A DNA stretch of 64,000 nucleotides from positions 62,001 through 126,000 of the forward strand of contig NZ_BAAAYO010000009.1 in NCBI RefSeq assembly GCF_039536325.1, written 5' to 3'. The notes below the pieces were generated by a model, which saw nothing but the letters and a program-made list of their open reading frames with translations, had not been told where the DNA came from and ran no database searches. Shown here one piece after another: positions 25,928 to 34,007 of the stretch (within the stretch, counting starts at the first letter, position 1; each line of letters begins with the position of its first letter). A program made the translations under genes and the position numbers. This stretch comes from Paenibacillus_AB hodogayensis (lineage in GTDB: Bacteria > Bacillota > Bacilli > Paenibacillales > NBRC-103111).

Positions 25928-27280
25928 TTATTGGTTCCGTTCCTCCAGCAGCTTGTTGGTTCTCTCGTCCGCATCCCGCAACGCGGAGTTTACGTCCATT
26001 TCTCCACTGAACACCTTCATCATGTTACCCTCAAACGGCGATCGTACTTGTCGTTCATAGGGCGAAAATTTGGGTGCGCCGACGATGCGCCCCTTGAATA
26101 TGCCTGCCAGGTTTTTCTCCTTCATGTTCAGACTATCCAATTGCGAACCGAACTGCTGCTTCATGGCTGGATTGGCAAGCGTCGACAACTGCGCGTACTT
26201 CGCTGACGCCAGCAGTTGCGCTTCGTCGGAGGTGACGGCATTGATAACTTGCATCGCTTGCTCCTTGTGCTTGCTTGTTTTTGCGACAATCATCACCCAA
26301 GCGTCCACCATGCCGCTTATGCCCGGCTGGTTCGTATAGCTCGGATATTGGGCTACGTCCCAATAAGTAAATCCTTTTCGGGCTTCCGGTTCGATGGAGG
26401 TGAACACATTGGTTGTAGCCAGCATCGCGATCGTCTTCTTGCCCCAGAAATCAACTCGGTTCGTTTTGCCGTCCCAATTGCCCGGAACGGCCGCTATCCG
26501 CTGAAGCAGTTCGGCAACCTGCTTCCACTGGGCGTTCATGAGTTGGGATTTTCCCGTCTTGGCATCGACGATCGTGAGGGCGAGCGGGTAGGCGGGCCGA
26601 AGTGCCCATTCCGGATGAAGCCCGCTATACTGCACCCCGTTCTCGTTTCGGGCCAGACGTTTGGACAACTCGATGACCTGATCCCATGTCATTCCGTCTG
26701 ACGGGTAACCGACAGCGAATTTGTCGAAAATGTCTTTATTGTAGTAAAGCGCATTGAAATTTTGCGAGAACGGAATGCCGACCAGCCACCCGGCGTCGGA
26801 GGCGACTCGCACCGAATCCAATACCGCCTTGTCGAAGCGGTTCAGGTCGGCGCCCGTCTGCTTGACCAGTGGGGTAATATCGGTCATCAGATCATAGGTG
26901 AACAATTCGCCCATCGAGCCGTTGGCGTGCAAGATAATGTCCGGGATGTTGCCGCTGGAAATCCAATCGTCGATTGATTTGACTGGATTGTTGCCACCCA
27001 TCGGAATGTACTCGATCGAAATATGCGGATACTTGCGCCTGACCGGTTCTACGACCGTTTCCTGAAACATGACCTCATTATTCAGGGCGGCACTAACCGT
27101 CGCGCCGATCTTGATCGTGACCGGCTCATTCGAGATCGGGGCCGGCATGCCCTCGCCTTCTCGATTCGAAGTGCCGCTGCCTCCTTTGTTCAAAGCGACT
27201 CCGCTGCAACCCGCGAGCAGTCCTCCAATAGCGGCGGACAACAGTCCGGACTTCCATAGCTTTCTCGATCCAACCTTCAT
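25928..27280 (-). CDS. Extracellular sugar-binding lipoprotein (ABC type), without permeases
   Basis: A 450-residue lipoprotein with a lipobox ending LLAGC (Cys 25) and the family-1 binding-protein fold: MDNW-like and GIPFSQNFNALYYNKDIFDKF motifs typical of oligosaccharide binders. The ATG follows GAGGAGG. No permease genes are adjacent; the next gene is the GH2 enzyme 50 bases away. It may work with permeases elsewhere, or the transporter has been lost. An AraC gene is divergent, 94 bases away, and is the probable regulator. Substrate inferred to be a plant or microbial oligosaccharide. Confidence 0.9.
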   Translation of the reverse strand: MKVGSRKLWKSGLLSAAIGGLLAGCSGVALNKGGSGTSNREGEGMPAPISNEPVTIKIGATVSAALNNEVMFQETVVEPVRRKYPHISIEYIPMGGNNPVKSIDDWISSGNIPDIILHANGSMGELFTYDLMTDITPLVKQTGADLNRFDKAVLDSVRVASDAGWLVGIPFSQNFNALYYNKDIFDKFAVGYPSDGMTWDQVIELSKRLARNENGVQYSGLHPEWALRPAYPLALTIVDAKTGKSQLMNAQWKQVAELLQRIAAVPGNWDGKTNRVDFWGKKTIAMLATTNVFTSIEPEARKGFTYWDVAQYPSYTNQPGISGMVDAWVMIVAKTSKHKEQAMQVINAVTSDEAQLLASAKYAQLSTLANPAMKQQFGSQLDSLNMKEKNLAGIFKGRIVGAPKFSPYERQVRSPFEGNMMKVFSGEMDVNSALRDADERTNKLLEERNQ

Positions 27281-27374
27281 TGAGTTGACCTCCTCATTTG
27301 GCTTGAATCATTGACAACCTCGACGGCCTCCGTTACATTAATTGCAAAGTGAAAGAACGCGGGAGGTGCTGCTA

Positions 27375-28160
27375 TTGTCTGCTTCCTTCTTCGAAAACTA
27401 TATGTTGCCTGAACCTTACCATCTCGTCCATATGCTTTCGCGGGATAAAGGTTACCAACTGGCTGAGCATCACCACCCGATGTTTCAGATCATTTGGGTG
27501 ACCAAAGGCGTCCTCCACGTTGAGCATGACGGGATAGAACATCGGTTGCGGAGAGGACAGATTTGCATCATTCCGCCCGGTCATCCGCATGCACTCTTGT
27601 CTGAAAGCGGTTACCAGCAAATCGGCATTGACCTGAGTGAAATGCCCGACCAGCGAGGAATCATCTCCCTGATGAAGAAGCAGGTCGAGCAGTTCGTCGT
27701 AGTCGATCTGTCCGATATGCTATCCACCATTTCCGAGCTGCAGGAGCATAGCAGCCAGCTTACGCTGCTTGCCAGGCTGCAGACGGCCGGGATTCTCGAC
27801 TCTGTACTGCTCAACTGCCTGCGAATGCTCGACAGCCAAACAAGCCTTCGTTCACAAATGCTGGTACTGATGAATATGCACTTGTCCGAAGCCTTGAGCA
27901 TAGATGAACTGGCGAACAGATTATCCGTCAGCCCGTCGACAGTGAAAAGAATCGCTAACCGGGAGTTCGGTTGCAGTGTCATGGGATTGTACAACCAATT
28001 GAAAATCAACAAAGCTCGTTTCCTGCTCCTTCATTCGGATATGAGCATCAAACAAATCGCCGAGGCACTCGGTTTCTTCGATCATTCGCATTTCTTCCGT
28101 TTTTTCAAGCAGAAGATGAATGTAACGCCAGCGCAATTCAAAAAAGCGAATATTTTGTAG
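27375..28160 (+). CDS. AraC family regulator with cupin sensor domain
   Basis: A 261-residue regulator. The N-terminal part (about residues 1-140) is an AraC-type cupin (YQLAEHHHPMFQIIWVTKG and PPGHPHALLS). The C-terminal two helix-turn-helix motifs carry SIDELANRLSVSPSTVKR and the signature IKQIAEALGFFDHSHFFRFFK. The start is TTG eight bases after GGAGG; the frame is open for 33 bases further. It is divergent from the binding protein/GH2/propeller operon and is expected to activate it in response to a sugar. Its downstream terminator is at 28386. Confidence 0.9.
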   Translation: MSASFFENYMLPEPYHLVHMLSRDKGYQLAEHHHPMFQIIWVTKGVLHVEHDGIEHRLRRGQICIIPPGHPHALLSESGYQQIGIDLSEMPDQRGIISLMKKQVEQFVVVDLSDMLSTISELQEHSSQLTLLARLQTAGILDSVLLNCLRMLDSQTSLRSQMLVLMNMHLSEALSIDELANRLSVSPSTVKRIANREFGCSVMGLYNQLKINKARFLLLHSDMSIKQIAEALGFFDHSHFFRFFKQKMNVTPAQFKKANIL

Positions 28161-28385
28161 AAACAAAGTGATCCAGGCTGAACATGCGCGCGCAAAGCAG
28201 CCTGCATTCCCTTCATCGGGCCGATATTGGTTATTATAGTGTAGGTAGGAAAGCGCATCCATAGATGTACTGCGCAATATGTGTGTATATTAAGGTCAGC
28301 GCGAAGCGTCGTCTCTTTCAAGTTCAATGTGCCCCCCACCCCAGCCGGCCTTTGTTTTCCTCCCTTCTTCGGAAAGTAGGTACAC

Positions 28386-28432
28386 AAAAAGGCTGGACGG
28401 AAAATCTTACATTTTCTCGCCCAACCTTTTTA
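28386..28432. terminator. Bidirectional terminator between convergent genes
   Basis: AAAAAGGCTGGACGGAAAAT (28386-28405) pairs imperfectly with ATTTTCTCGCCCAACCTTTTT (28411-28431). An A-run on one side and a T-run on the other allow termination in both directions. Confidence 0.65.
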
Positions 28433-28504
28433 TTTCGGGGACTTAGTGGACACCCCCTTGAAAATGCTTTCCCTTGCTCCGCGGCGTCAAGCATCGCGTT
28501 CCCT

Positions 28505-28705
28505 TCACAGCCCGCCAGACTGCATACTATCGAACAGTCGGTCCGTCTCCAGCTTCCCGAGCCTGAACGATTTGGACCGTTCCCCGAACCAGGAAAACGT
28601 ATCGAAGAACGTGTTGAGGATAAGGAGGGACAAAAAGCAAAGCCATATTTTATAAAACAGGGCATTATTGCGCCAAGACCGGCCAGCCGGCACCTTCCAC
28701 CGCAT
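28505..28705 (-). CDS. Small membrane protein or truncated regulator N-terminus
   Basis: A 66-residue frame with an excellent ribosome site (AGGAGG, seven bases before the ATG). One membrane helix is likely (NALFYKIWLCFLSLLILNTF, residues 14-33), followed by a charged region. The start NNALFYKIWLCFLSLL resembles the first helix of membrane AraC regulators or sensor kinases in this group, so it may be the remnant of one. It lies after the beta-helix gene's terminator and ends before the 28386 terminator, so it can be expressed alone. No family assignment is possible. Confidence 0.5.
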   Translation of the reverse strand: MRWKVPAGRSWRNNALFYKIWLCFLSLLILNTFFDTFSWFGERSKSFRLGKLETDRLFDSMQSGGL

Positions 28706-28739
28706 CGGAGCACCTCCTGCTATACGTGTCTTGCAACGA

Positions 28740-28775
28740 TAAAAGAAAGAAGACCCTGTAATCGCAGGGCCTTCC
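28740..28775 (-). terminator. Intrinsic terminator of the beta-helix gene
   Basis: On the minus strand GGCCCTG pairs with CAGGGTC around a short CGATTA loop, and is followed by TTCTTTCTTTT. It is about 55 bases after the stop codon at 28828. Confidence 0.7.
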
Positions 28776-28827
28776 TCGTAGATGATGCGAAGCCGATCGG
28801 AGCGCGGCTCCCGCACCCGAGAGCGCT

Positions 28828-30876
28828 TCACGCGGGCCGGAACCGGTTGTTGAACTGCTTGCGGCCCCATTCGACGGCAATCTTAATATTTCCGGTACCG
28901 GCCGGCGTCGCTGCCTTGAAGGCGATCGTGATATTGCTCGCATCGGCCGTAACGGACGAGATGCCGACCGCATTGGCGTCCGCCGACAGCGCCGTCGCCG
29001 TGTACCATTCCGGGACAACGCCCAGTTGGTGGGCGACCTGATAATTCGTGCTGCCCCCGTTTACCGTAGCGATTGCCCTCTGTCCCGTAAACACCAGCTC
29101 GTCTCCGATATACGATGCCTGAGAGGGCGAAGACAGCGAATCCCACACTTTCGTCAATGCGGCATTCGTCTCCGGGGAATCGACCTTGTCCCAGTATTCG
29201 AACGTCCCTTGCGGGTATAAATCGTACGTGTATTCGAATATGCAGTAGTTCGTATACCGCGGACGGCGAAAATACAGCCAGTGCTGCCCTTGCGCGTCGG
29301 CGCAGAGCACGAATTTGGCATATACGTCCGACGTGCCGTTAAACCCGTCGCCGTCCACCGTAAAGACAGGCTTGATGCCTCCCGCTTCCTTGCCGCGCGT
29401 GCCGAAGGCGAATTCCGCGGATGCCGACCGATACGAGGCTTTGCCGTAATCGGTGACCATCCGGACCCGCCCGCTGAACAGCGACCGGTCGCCTCCGATG
29501 CGGCACACCCGGAACCACTGCGCGCTGCTTTGTACGCCCGGCTTCGGCTCGCCGATGTCCCTCAGCTTTAAATAGCGCAGGTCGCGCCACGTATTCGTCC
29601 AATTTTCCGCTCCGCTCAGGTGCGAAGTACGGATCGGTCCGTCGAAGTTGGAAAACCCCGACGTTTCCGGATACTGGACATGGACGAACGTGCCCGTATA
29701 CATCTGTCCTTCCGGCGGCGTCTCGCAGCGGAAGTTGCCCCATGAATCGGAAATCGTGCCGTTTTTGCCGAAAGCGATGCCGCGCGAATTGCCGGAGTTC
29801 CAGATGTTCACTTCCAGTATCGCGTTGTATACTTCATGCTTTGCCTCATTGTACGCATCGTCGCCCACCAATATGCCGATCTGTCCGTCGCGGACATTGA
29901 GCGACACGTTGCGGAACGTCGTATAGCCGTACGAGGGCATATTCGCCGTTCCCGGCTGCCGCTTGAAGACGATTTGACGTTTGCAATTGCTGATGGAGAC
30001 GTTCTCCAGCGTCGTGCCCTCGACCCAGAAGTTGCGGTTGTGCAGCACCAGGCCGTCCCCGGCCGTGAAGCCGTACATGCTGACGTTGCGCAGCTTGAAT
30101 CCGTACGTGTCGGATATTTCCACGCCGCTAGCATTCGCATTGCCTCCTCCATTAATGGACAAGTCCGCGATCGCGTGACTCGTACCGACCGCACCGCTCC
30201 AGACCGTCGCATTTCTCCAGTAACGGAACAAGTAGCCATTGCCGTTCCACTGCAAGTTCGTCACCCCGACCCCTTCCCCGCAAACGGTTACATTTGGAGG
30301 CAGGTCCAAATTGCCGCCCGATGCCGTGAAGGAATGCACGCCGGCCGGAAGCAGGACGGTCCCGCCGGAAACGGCAGCCGCCTCCAGCACCGACCGGAGG
30401 GCCGCGGTCGGATCGGATGGCCATAGAGCTGAATCGGTCACCCGCCAGACCGGCCGGGCTCCTCCAACCAGCGAAACCCCGCTAATCTGCTCCAGCGCGC
30501 CGGCCAAGCCGACCTGGTACACCGGGACCCATGCTGTATTGCCGATCCCCCCGTCTGCGGCGGGGTTATCCGCCGCGGTCGTATGCGGGCGCTGACCCGC
30601 CCAGCGATAGCCGGTCTTGATGCCGTCGGCGGCGGTATGCTCCAGGATGTCCCATTCCTGCGCGATAAGCACCTGCGGCCGGAATGCGCCGCGAGCCCGC
30701 AGCGGGAGGCCGCTCCCGCCCGGATTGCCGTACACGGATTGCTCCACCGAAAGCTCTCTTCCATTAACGGCTCCCGCCACAGTTCCGTACAGGACGGCGG
30801 CCGCTCCGGCGGCCCCCATCGTCGCTAACAGCTTTCTGCGGGTTAATGTCTCGCCTGGCTCCTTGCGCTCGGTCAT
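28828..30876 (-). CDS. Tat-exported right-handed beta-helix protein (pectate lyase-like)
   Basis: A 682-residue protein whose N-terminus has a twin-arginine signal (TRRKLLATMGAAGAAA, about residues 12-27), indicating export in folded form. Around residues 150-430 it has repeated short strands typical of parallel beta-helix pectate lyase or polygalacturonase-like proteins (for example GFKLRNVSMYGFTAGDGLVL). The C-terminal roughly 90 residues (VAHQLGVVPEWYTATALSAD and NITIAFKAATPAGTGNIKIA) resemble domains at the ends of phage tail proteins. It may bind or cleave a polysaccharide; catalytic residues were not found. The ATG follows GAGGAGGAATG. It is downstream of the decayed binding-protein gene in the same direction. 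Confidence 0.8.
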   Translation of the reverse strand: MTERKEPGETLTRRKLLATMGAAGAAAVLYGTVAGAVNGRELSVEQSVYGNPGGSGLPLRARGAFRPQVLIAQEWDILEHTAADGIKTGYRWAGQRPHTTAADNPAADGGIGNTAWVPVYQVGLAGALEQISGVSLVGGARPVWRVTDSALWPSDPTAALRSVLEAAAVSGGTVLLPAGVHSFTASGGNLDLPPNVTVCGEGVGVTNLQWNGNGYLFRYWRNATVWSGAVGTSHAIADLSINGGGNANASGVEISDTYGFKLRNVSMYGFTAGDGLVLHNRNFWVEGTTLENVSISNCKRQIVFKRQPGTANMPSYGYTTFRNVSLNVRDGQIGILVGDDAYNEAKHEVYNAILEVNIWNSGNSRGIAFGKNGTISDSWGNFRCETPPEGQMYTGTFVHVQYPETSGFSNFDGPIRTSHLSGAENWTNTWRDLRYLKLRDIGEPKPGVQSSAQWFRVCRIGGDRSLFSGRVRMVTDYGKASYRSASAEFAFGTRGKEAGGIKPVFTVDGDGFNGTSDVYAKFVLCADAQGQHWLYFRRPRYTNYCIFEYTYDLYPQGTFEYWDKVDSPETNAALTKVWDSLSSPSQASYIGDELVFTGQRAIATVNGGSTNYQVAHQLGVVPEWYTATALSADANAVGISSVTADASNITIAFKAATPAGTGNIKIAVEWGRKQFNNRFRPA

Positions 30877-30906
30877 CTGTCATTCCTCCTCGCAAACGGA
30901 TCGTTT

Positions 30907-31427
30907 TTATTTGGACTTCAACTCGGCGATGTGCAGTGCGAAGACAAGGACGTTATAAGGCAAATACAGCAGCTCGCCCTTCGGGGAAACCGATCGGATG
31001 CTGTCCGCCAGCTTGGCGTCGTATTGGTTCAGATCGAAGCCGTATTTCTTGGCCAGCGCCGTCATATCCAGCGGCACGTCGTATTCGGCGAGCGTGCCTC
31101 CCATGTTCGTGAGCCCTTCCCAGATGATGTCCGGCGTGTCGTTGGCGGCGATCAGGTTCTGGATCTCGCTGCCCTTCTTGTTCTCGACCATCTGCAGCGT
31201 TACATGCGGAAATTTCTTTTGACGAACCGGTTGACATATTGCTCGAAATCGTCGGCGGTCATCGCCGTCTGGGTGTAAAATTTCAGCGTGACCGGCTCCT
31301 CCTGCTTCGCCGGTTCGGGCTGTCCGGCCGCTTCCGGCGAAGCCGCCTCCTTGCCGCCGCAGCCGGACGTCGCCAGCGCAAGCGCAAGCAGGGCGCCGCC
31401 TATCGACCATTTAATTTTGGACATCAT
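30907..31427 (-). pseudogene. Decayed ABC substrate-binding protein gene (duplicate)
   Basis: This is a broken copy of the neighbouring intact gene at 31456-32772. The first 75 codons (lipobox SGCGG, KFYTQTAMTADDFEQYV) end at a stop caused by loss of one base in an A-rich run (AAAAGAAATTT here, AAGAAAAAATTT in the intact copy). The rest (KKFPHVTLQMVENKKGSEIQ...) is in another frame. It then jumps from VLVFALH directly to the C-terminal IAELKSK, so roughly 290 middle residues are deleted. Only about 170 of about 438 codons remain. The intact copy lies 28 bases upstream. Confidence 0.9.
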
Positions 31428-31455
31428 CAGGACTCCCAGGTTCAGATGACTGCGC

Positions 31456-32772
31456 TTACTTCGATTTCAATTCGGCGATTTTTTTGTTAAACTCTTCTTC
31501 CGCTTGCTTGAGCAGCGTGTTGACGTCGGCTTTGCCGTTCACGTAGTCCACAAGCTTCGCGTTGATAATGCCCGAGCCTGCTCCGTTATAAGGAGAAGAC
31601 ACGGTCGGATCGGGGTATTTTTGCGAGAGCACGGCCTTGATGTTTTTGCCCTTGGCGGCCGGATTGTTCTCGAACGCATGCTCCAGCACCTTGGCGTCCT
31701 TAAGCGCAGTAATCCGCCCGTTGCGCGTCGCCTCCGACTGCACTTCCGGGTCGCTGCTCAAGTATGCGATAACCTGGAAAGCTTGATCGGCATGCTTGCT
31801 TCCTTTCGGCAGGACGAAGCCGTCGGAGAATACCCCTACGCCTACGTTGGGCTTGTCTTTAAAGGTCGGGTATGTGGCGAAATCCCAACGGAGCCCTTCC
31901 TTCTCCAGCCCTGCCATATCCGAGTTTTGCAGCTGCAAAATGTCCGGAAGCATGGCGACCGTACGCTTCTTCAGAAACTCGTCGCGGGCGTCGAAAAACG
32001 ATTTGACGACCGGCGGATTGGGGAAATCGTTCGTCGCTTTGAACGTCTCGAACAGCTTTTTCCAGCCGTCTGTGGCGAGTGCGGCCTTCTGTCCGCCGGC
32101 ATCCACGTACGACAGACTCAGCTGGCTTTGCATCCGATTGACGCCGAGCGGCGGCCGCAGGCCGATATATTGCTGCTCGCCCTCCTGGCGGGTCAGCTTC
32201 TTCCCCAGCTCGTTTACGTCCTCCCACGTCATATTGTCTTTCGGGTAAGCGACGCCGAATTTATCGAAAATGTCTTTGTTGTAATGGAGCCCGAAGACGA
32301 GTACGTTGTACGGCAAATACAAGATTTCCCCTTTCGAGGAATACGACTTGATATTGTCCACCAGCTTGGCGTCGTACTGGTTCAGATCGAAGCCGTACTT
32401 TTTGGCTAACGCGGTCATATCCATCGGCACGTCGTATTCCGCGAGCGCCGCCCCCATGTTCGTAAGCCCTTCCCATATAATGTCCGGCACGTCGTTGGCG
32501 GCGATCAGATCCTGAATCTCGCTGCCTTTCTTGTTCTCCACCACCTGGAGCGTTACATGCGGAAATTTTTTCTTGACGAACTGGTTGATGTATTTCTCAA
32601 AATCGTCAATCGGCGTCTTCGTATAAAATTTCAGCGTGACCGGTTCCTGCTTTGCCGGTGCCGCCGCTTTGGACGGCTCCACAGGCGCCGCCTCTTTCCC
32701 CGCGCATCCCGTCGTCCCCAAAGCTACCGTCAGCAGTACGCCGCCAAGCGCTCTTATTTGTTTTGCTGGCAT
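31456..32772 (-). CDS. Extracellular sugar-binding lipoprotein, orphan copy
   Basis: A 438-residue lipoprotein: signal peptide with TTGC lipobox (Cys 23), then KFYTKTPIDDFEKYINQFVK and NVLVFGLHYNKDIFDKFGVA in the family-1 sugar-binding fold. The ATG follows GGGGGAATAACG. It is intact but has no permease genes nearby; the gene after it is its own decayed duplicate, then the Tat beta-helix protein. The divergent AraC gene (33036) is the likely regulator. Together with the 25928 gene this makes two binding proteins in the region without transporters. Substrate not predicted. Confidence 0.92.
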   Translation of the reverse strand: MPAKQIRALGGVLLTVALGTTGCAGKEAAPVEPSKAAAPAKQEPVTLKFYTKTPIDDFEKYINQFVKKKFPHVTLQVVENKKGSEIQDLIAANDVPDIIWEGLTNMGAALAEYDVPMDMTALAKKYGFDLNQYDAKLVDNIKSYSSKGEILYLPYNVLVFGLHYNKDIFDKFGVAYPKDNMTWEDVNELGKKLTRQEGEQQYIGLRPPLGVNRMQSQLSLSYVDAGGQKAALATDGWKKLFETFKATNDFPNPPVVKSFFDARDEFLKKRTVAMLPDILQLQNSDMAGLEKEGLRWDFATYPTFKDKPNVGVGVFSDGFVLPKGSKHADQAFQVIAYLSSDPEVQSEATRNGRITALKDAKVLEHAFENNPAAKGKNIKAVLSQKYPDPTVSSPYNGAGSGIINAKLVDYVNGKADVNTLLKQAEEEFNKKIAELKSK

Positions 32773-32923
32773 CGTTATTCCCCCATCTGTATGATCTGAA
32801 AACGGATACAAATTCACAAGCAATCGGCTGCGGCTGTATGAACCGCGAAAGTAACCGCTTAATCAAAGCTTCTGTTCAGGACGGATTCACCTCGCTTTTC
32901 ATCTCGTTTCAAGTTCCCTTATA

Positions 32924-32938
32924 AAGAACGTAGTTCTT
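32924..32938. promoter_or_regulatory. 15-bp palindrome in divergent region
   Basis: AAGAACGTAGTTCTT is a perfect inverted repeat with a three-base centre. It lies 152 bases before the binding-protein start at 32772 and 98 bases before the AraC ATG at 33036. A protein-binding site is a position-based guess. Confidence 0.35.
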
Positions 32939-33035
32939 GTATTATGGCGTGATTCTCCATTTGGTGTATGGGCAAAATCCGCAAGGAACTTTATACTTAT
33001 CCTATCATGAGGTTTTCTAGGAAGGAATGTACGCT

Positions 33036-33890
33036 ATGCCCACTTTCATGGACTATAGTATCGGCACGAAGCCGATCCGGGTTGTCGACCTTAAAGTAGA
33101 CAAAAGCAAACTGAACGTCAAATCGCTGACGATTTTGGATGTAGGGCATATGCCGGGCAGAACGATTTACCGGGAGAAGGCGCGGTTCGGCAGCAAGTGG
33201 GCCGTCTGCTATATTACGGCCGGATCAGGGACGTACCGCGTGAACGACGGCGACAAGCTGCCGGTTACCCCGGACAGTCTGTTTCTCGTGTATCCGAACG
33301 CCTCATTCTGCTTCGGTCCCGATCCGGGAGGCTATTGGGACGAATATTTCTTCACCATCCAAGGTCCGCGGATTCAGGAATGGCTCGATACTTGGTTCAT
33401 CCAGCCGGGAGCCGTCCGGCAAGTAACGGGCAGCGAAGCCCAAATGAGCAAAATCGCGCGTATTTTCACGCTGATGGAAAGCGGTCTTCCGAGTCAGGTG
33501 GACCGGGCCGCGCTGCTGCTGGAATCGCTGCTGTTCGAATTCATGATGGCCGAGCCGGCGTCCGGAAACGCCCGCAAGGAAGCAGGCATTCATCTATTGA
33601 ACGATATCGCCGAATCGCTTTATCTCTCCTTCGACGCTCAGGAGCTGTGCGACCGACACCACATTTCTTTGTCCACGCTGAAGCGCAACGTCAGCAAGCT
33701 GACCGGCTATCCGCTGAACGAATACGTACATCGGCTGAAGATCGCCGAAGCGAAAAACATCTTGCTGAACACCGAGCTTACGTTAAAGGAAATCGCTTCG
33801 TCGCTCGGGTATAACGACGTCTTTTATTTCTCGCGCATATTCAAAAAATACGTCGGGATCGCTCCCAATCTATATCGCAAATCGGTCTGA
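33036..33890 (+). CDS. AraC family transcriptional regulator
   Basis: A 284-residue regulator with a cupin-like sensing domain (YITAGSGTYRVNDGDKLPVT around residues 60-80) and a C-terminal AraC domain (ISLSTLKRNVSKLTGYPLNEYV and LTLKEIASSLGYNDVFYFSRIFKKYVG). ATG 33036 is preferred because AGGAAGGA lies nine to ten bases before it; ATG 33027 is too close. It is divergent from the orphan binding-protein gene and is expected to activate it. Confidence 0.9.
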   Translation: MPTFMDYSIGTKPIRVVDLKVDKSKLNVKSLTILDVGHMPGRTIYREKARFGSKWAVCYITAGSGTYRVNDGDKLPVTPDSLFLVYPNASFCFGPDPGGYWDEYFFTIQGPRIQEWLDTWFIQPGAVRQVTGSEAQMSKIARIFTLMESGLPSQVDRAALLLESLLFEFMMAEPASGNARKEAGIHLLNDIAESLYLSFDAQELCDRHHISLSTLKRNVSKLTGYPLNEYVHRLKIAEAKNILLNTELTLKEIASSLGYNDVFYFSRIFKKYVGIAPNLYRKSV

Positions 33891-33936
33891 CCCCATCCGC
33901 ACGAAAGCGCAAATCCGCCTTCCCCGCCTTCCCCCG

Positions 33937-33967
33937 GAATGTGAAAATGACCGGGCCTCTGTATAAA
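33937..33967 (+). promoter_or_regulatory. Possible sigma-G-like promoter of germination operon 2
   Basis: GAATG at 33937-33941 and TGTATAAA about 18 bases downstream weakly resemble forespore sigma-G elements, and the operon encodes germination proteins. The match is poor and read by eye. Confidence 0.25.
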
Positions 33968-34007
33968 AAAATGGAAATCAACTCAATCTATTCCATGGGG
34001 TGATCAG

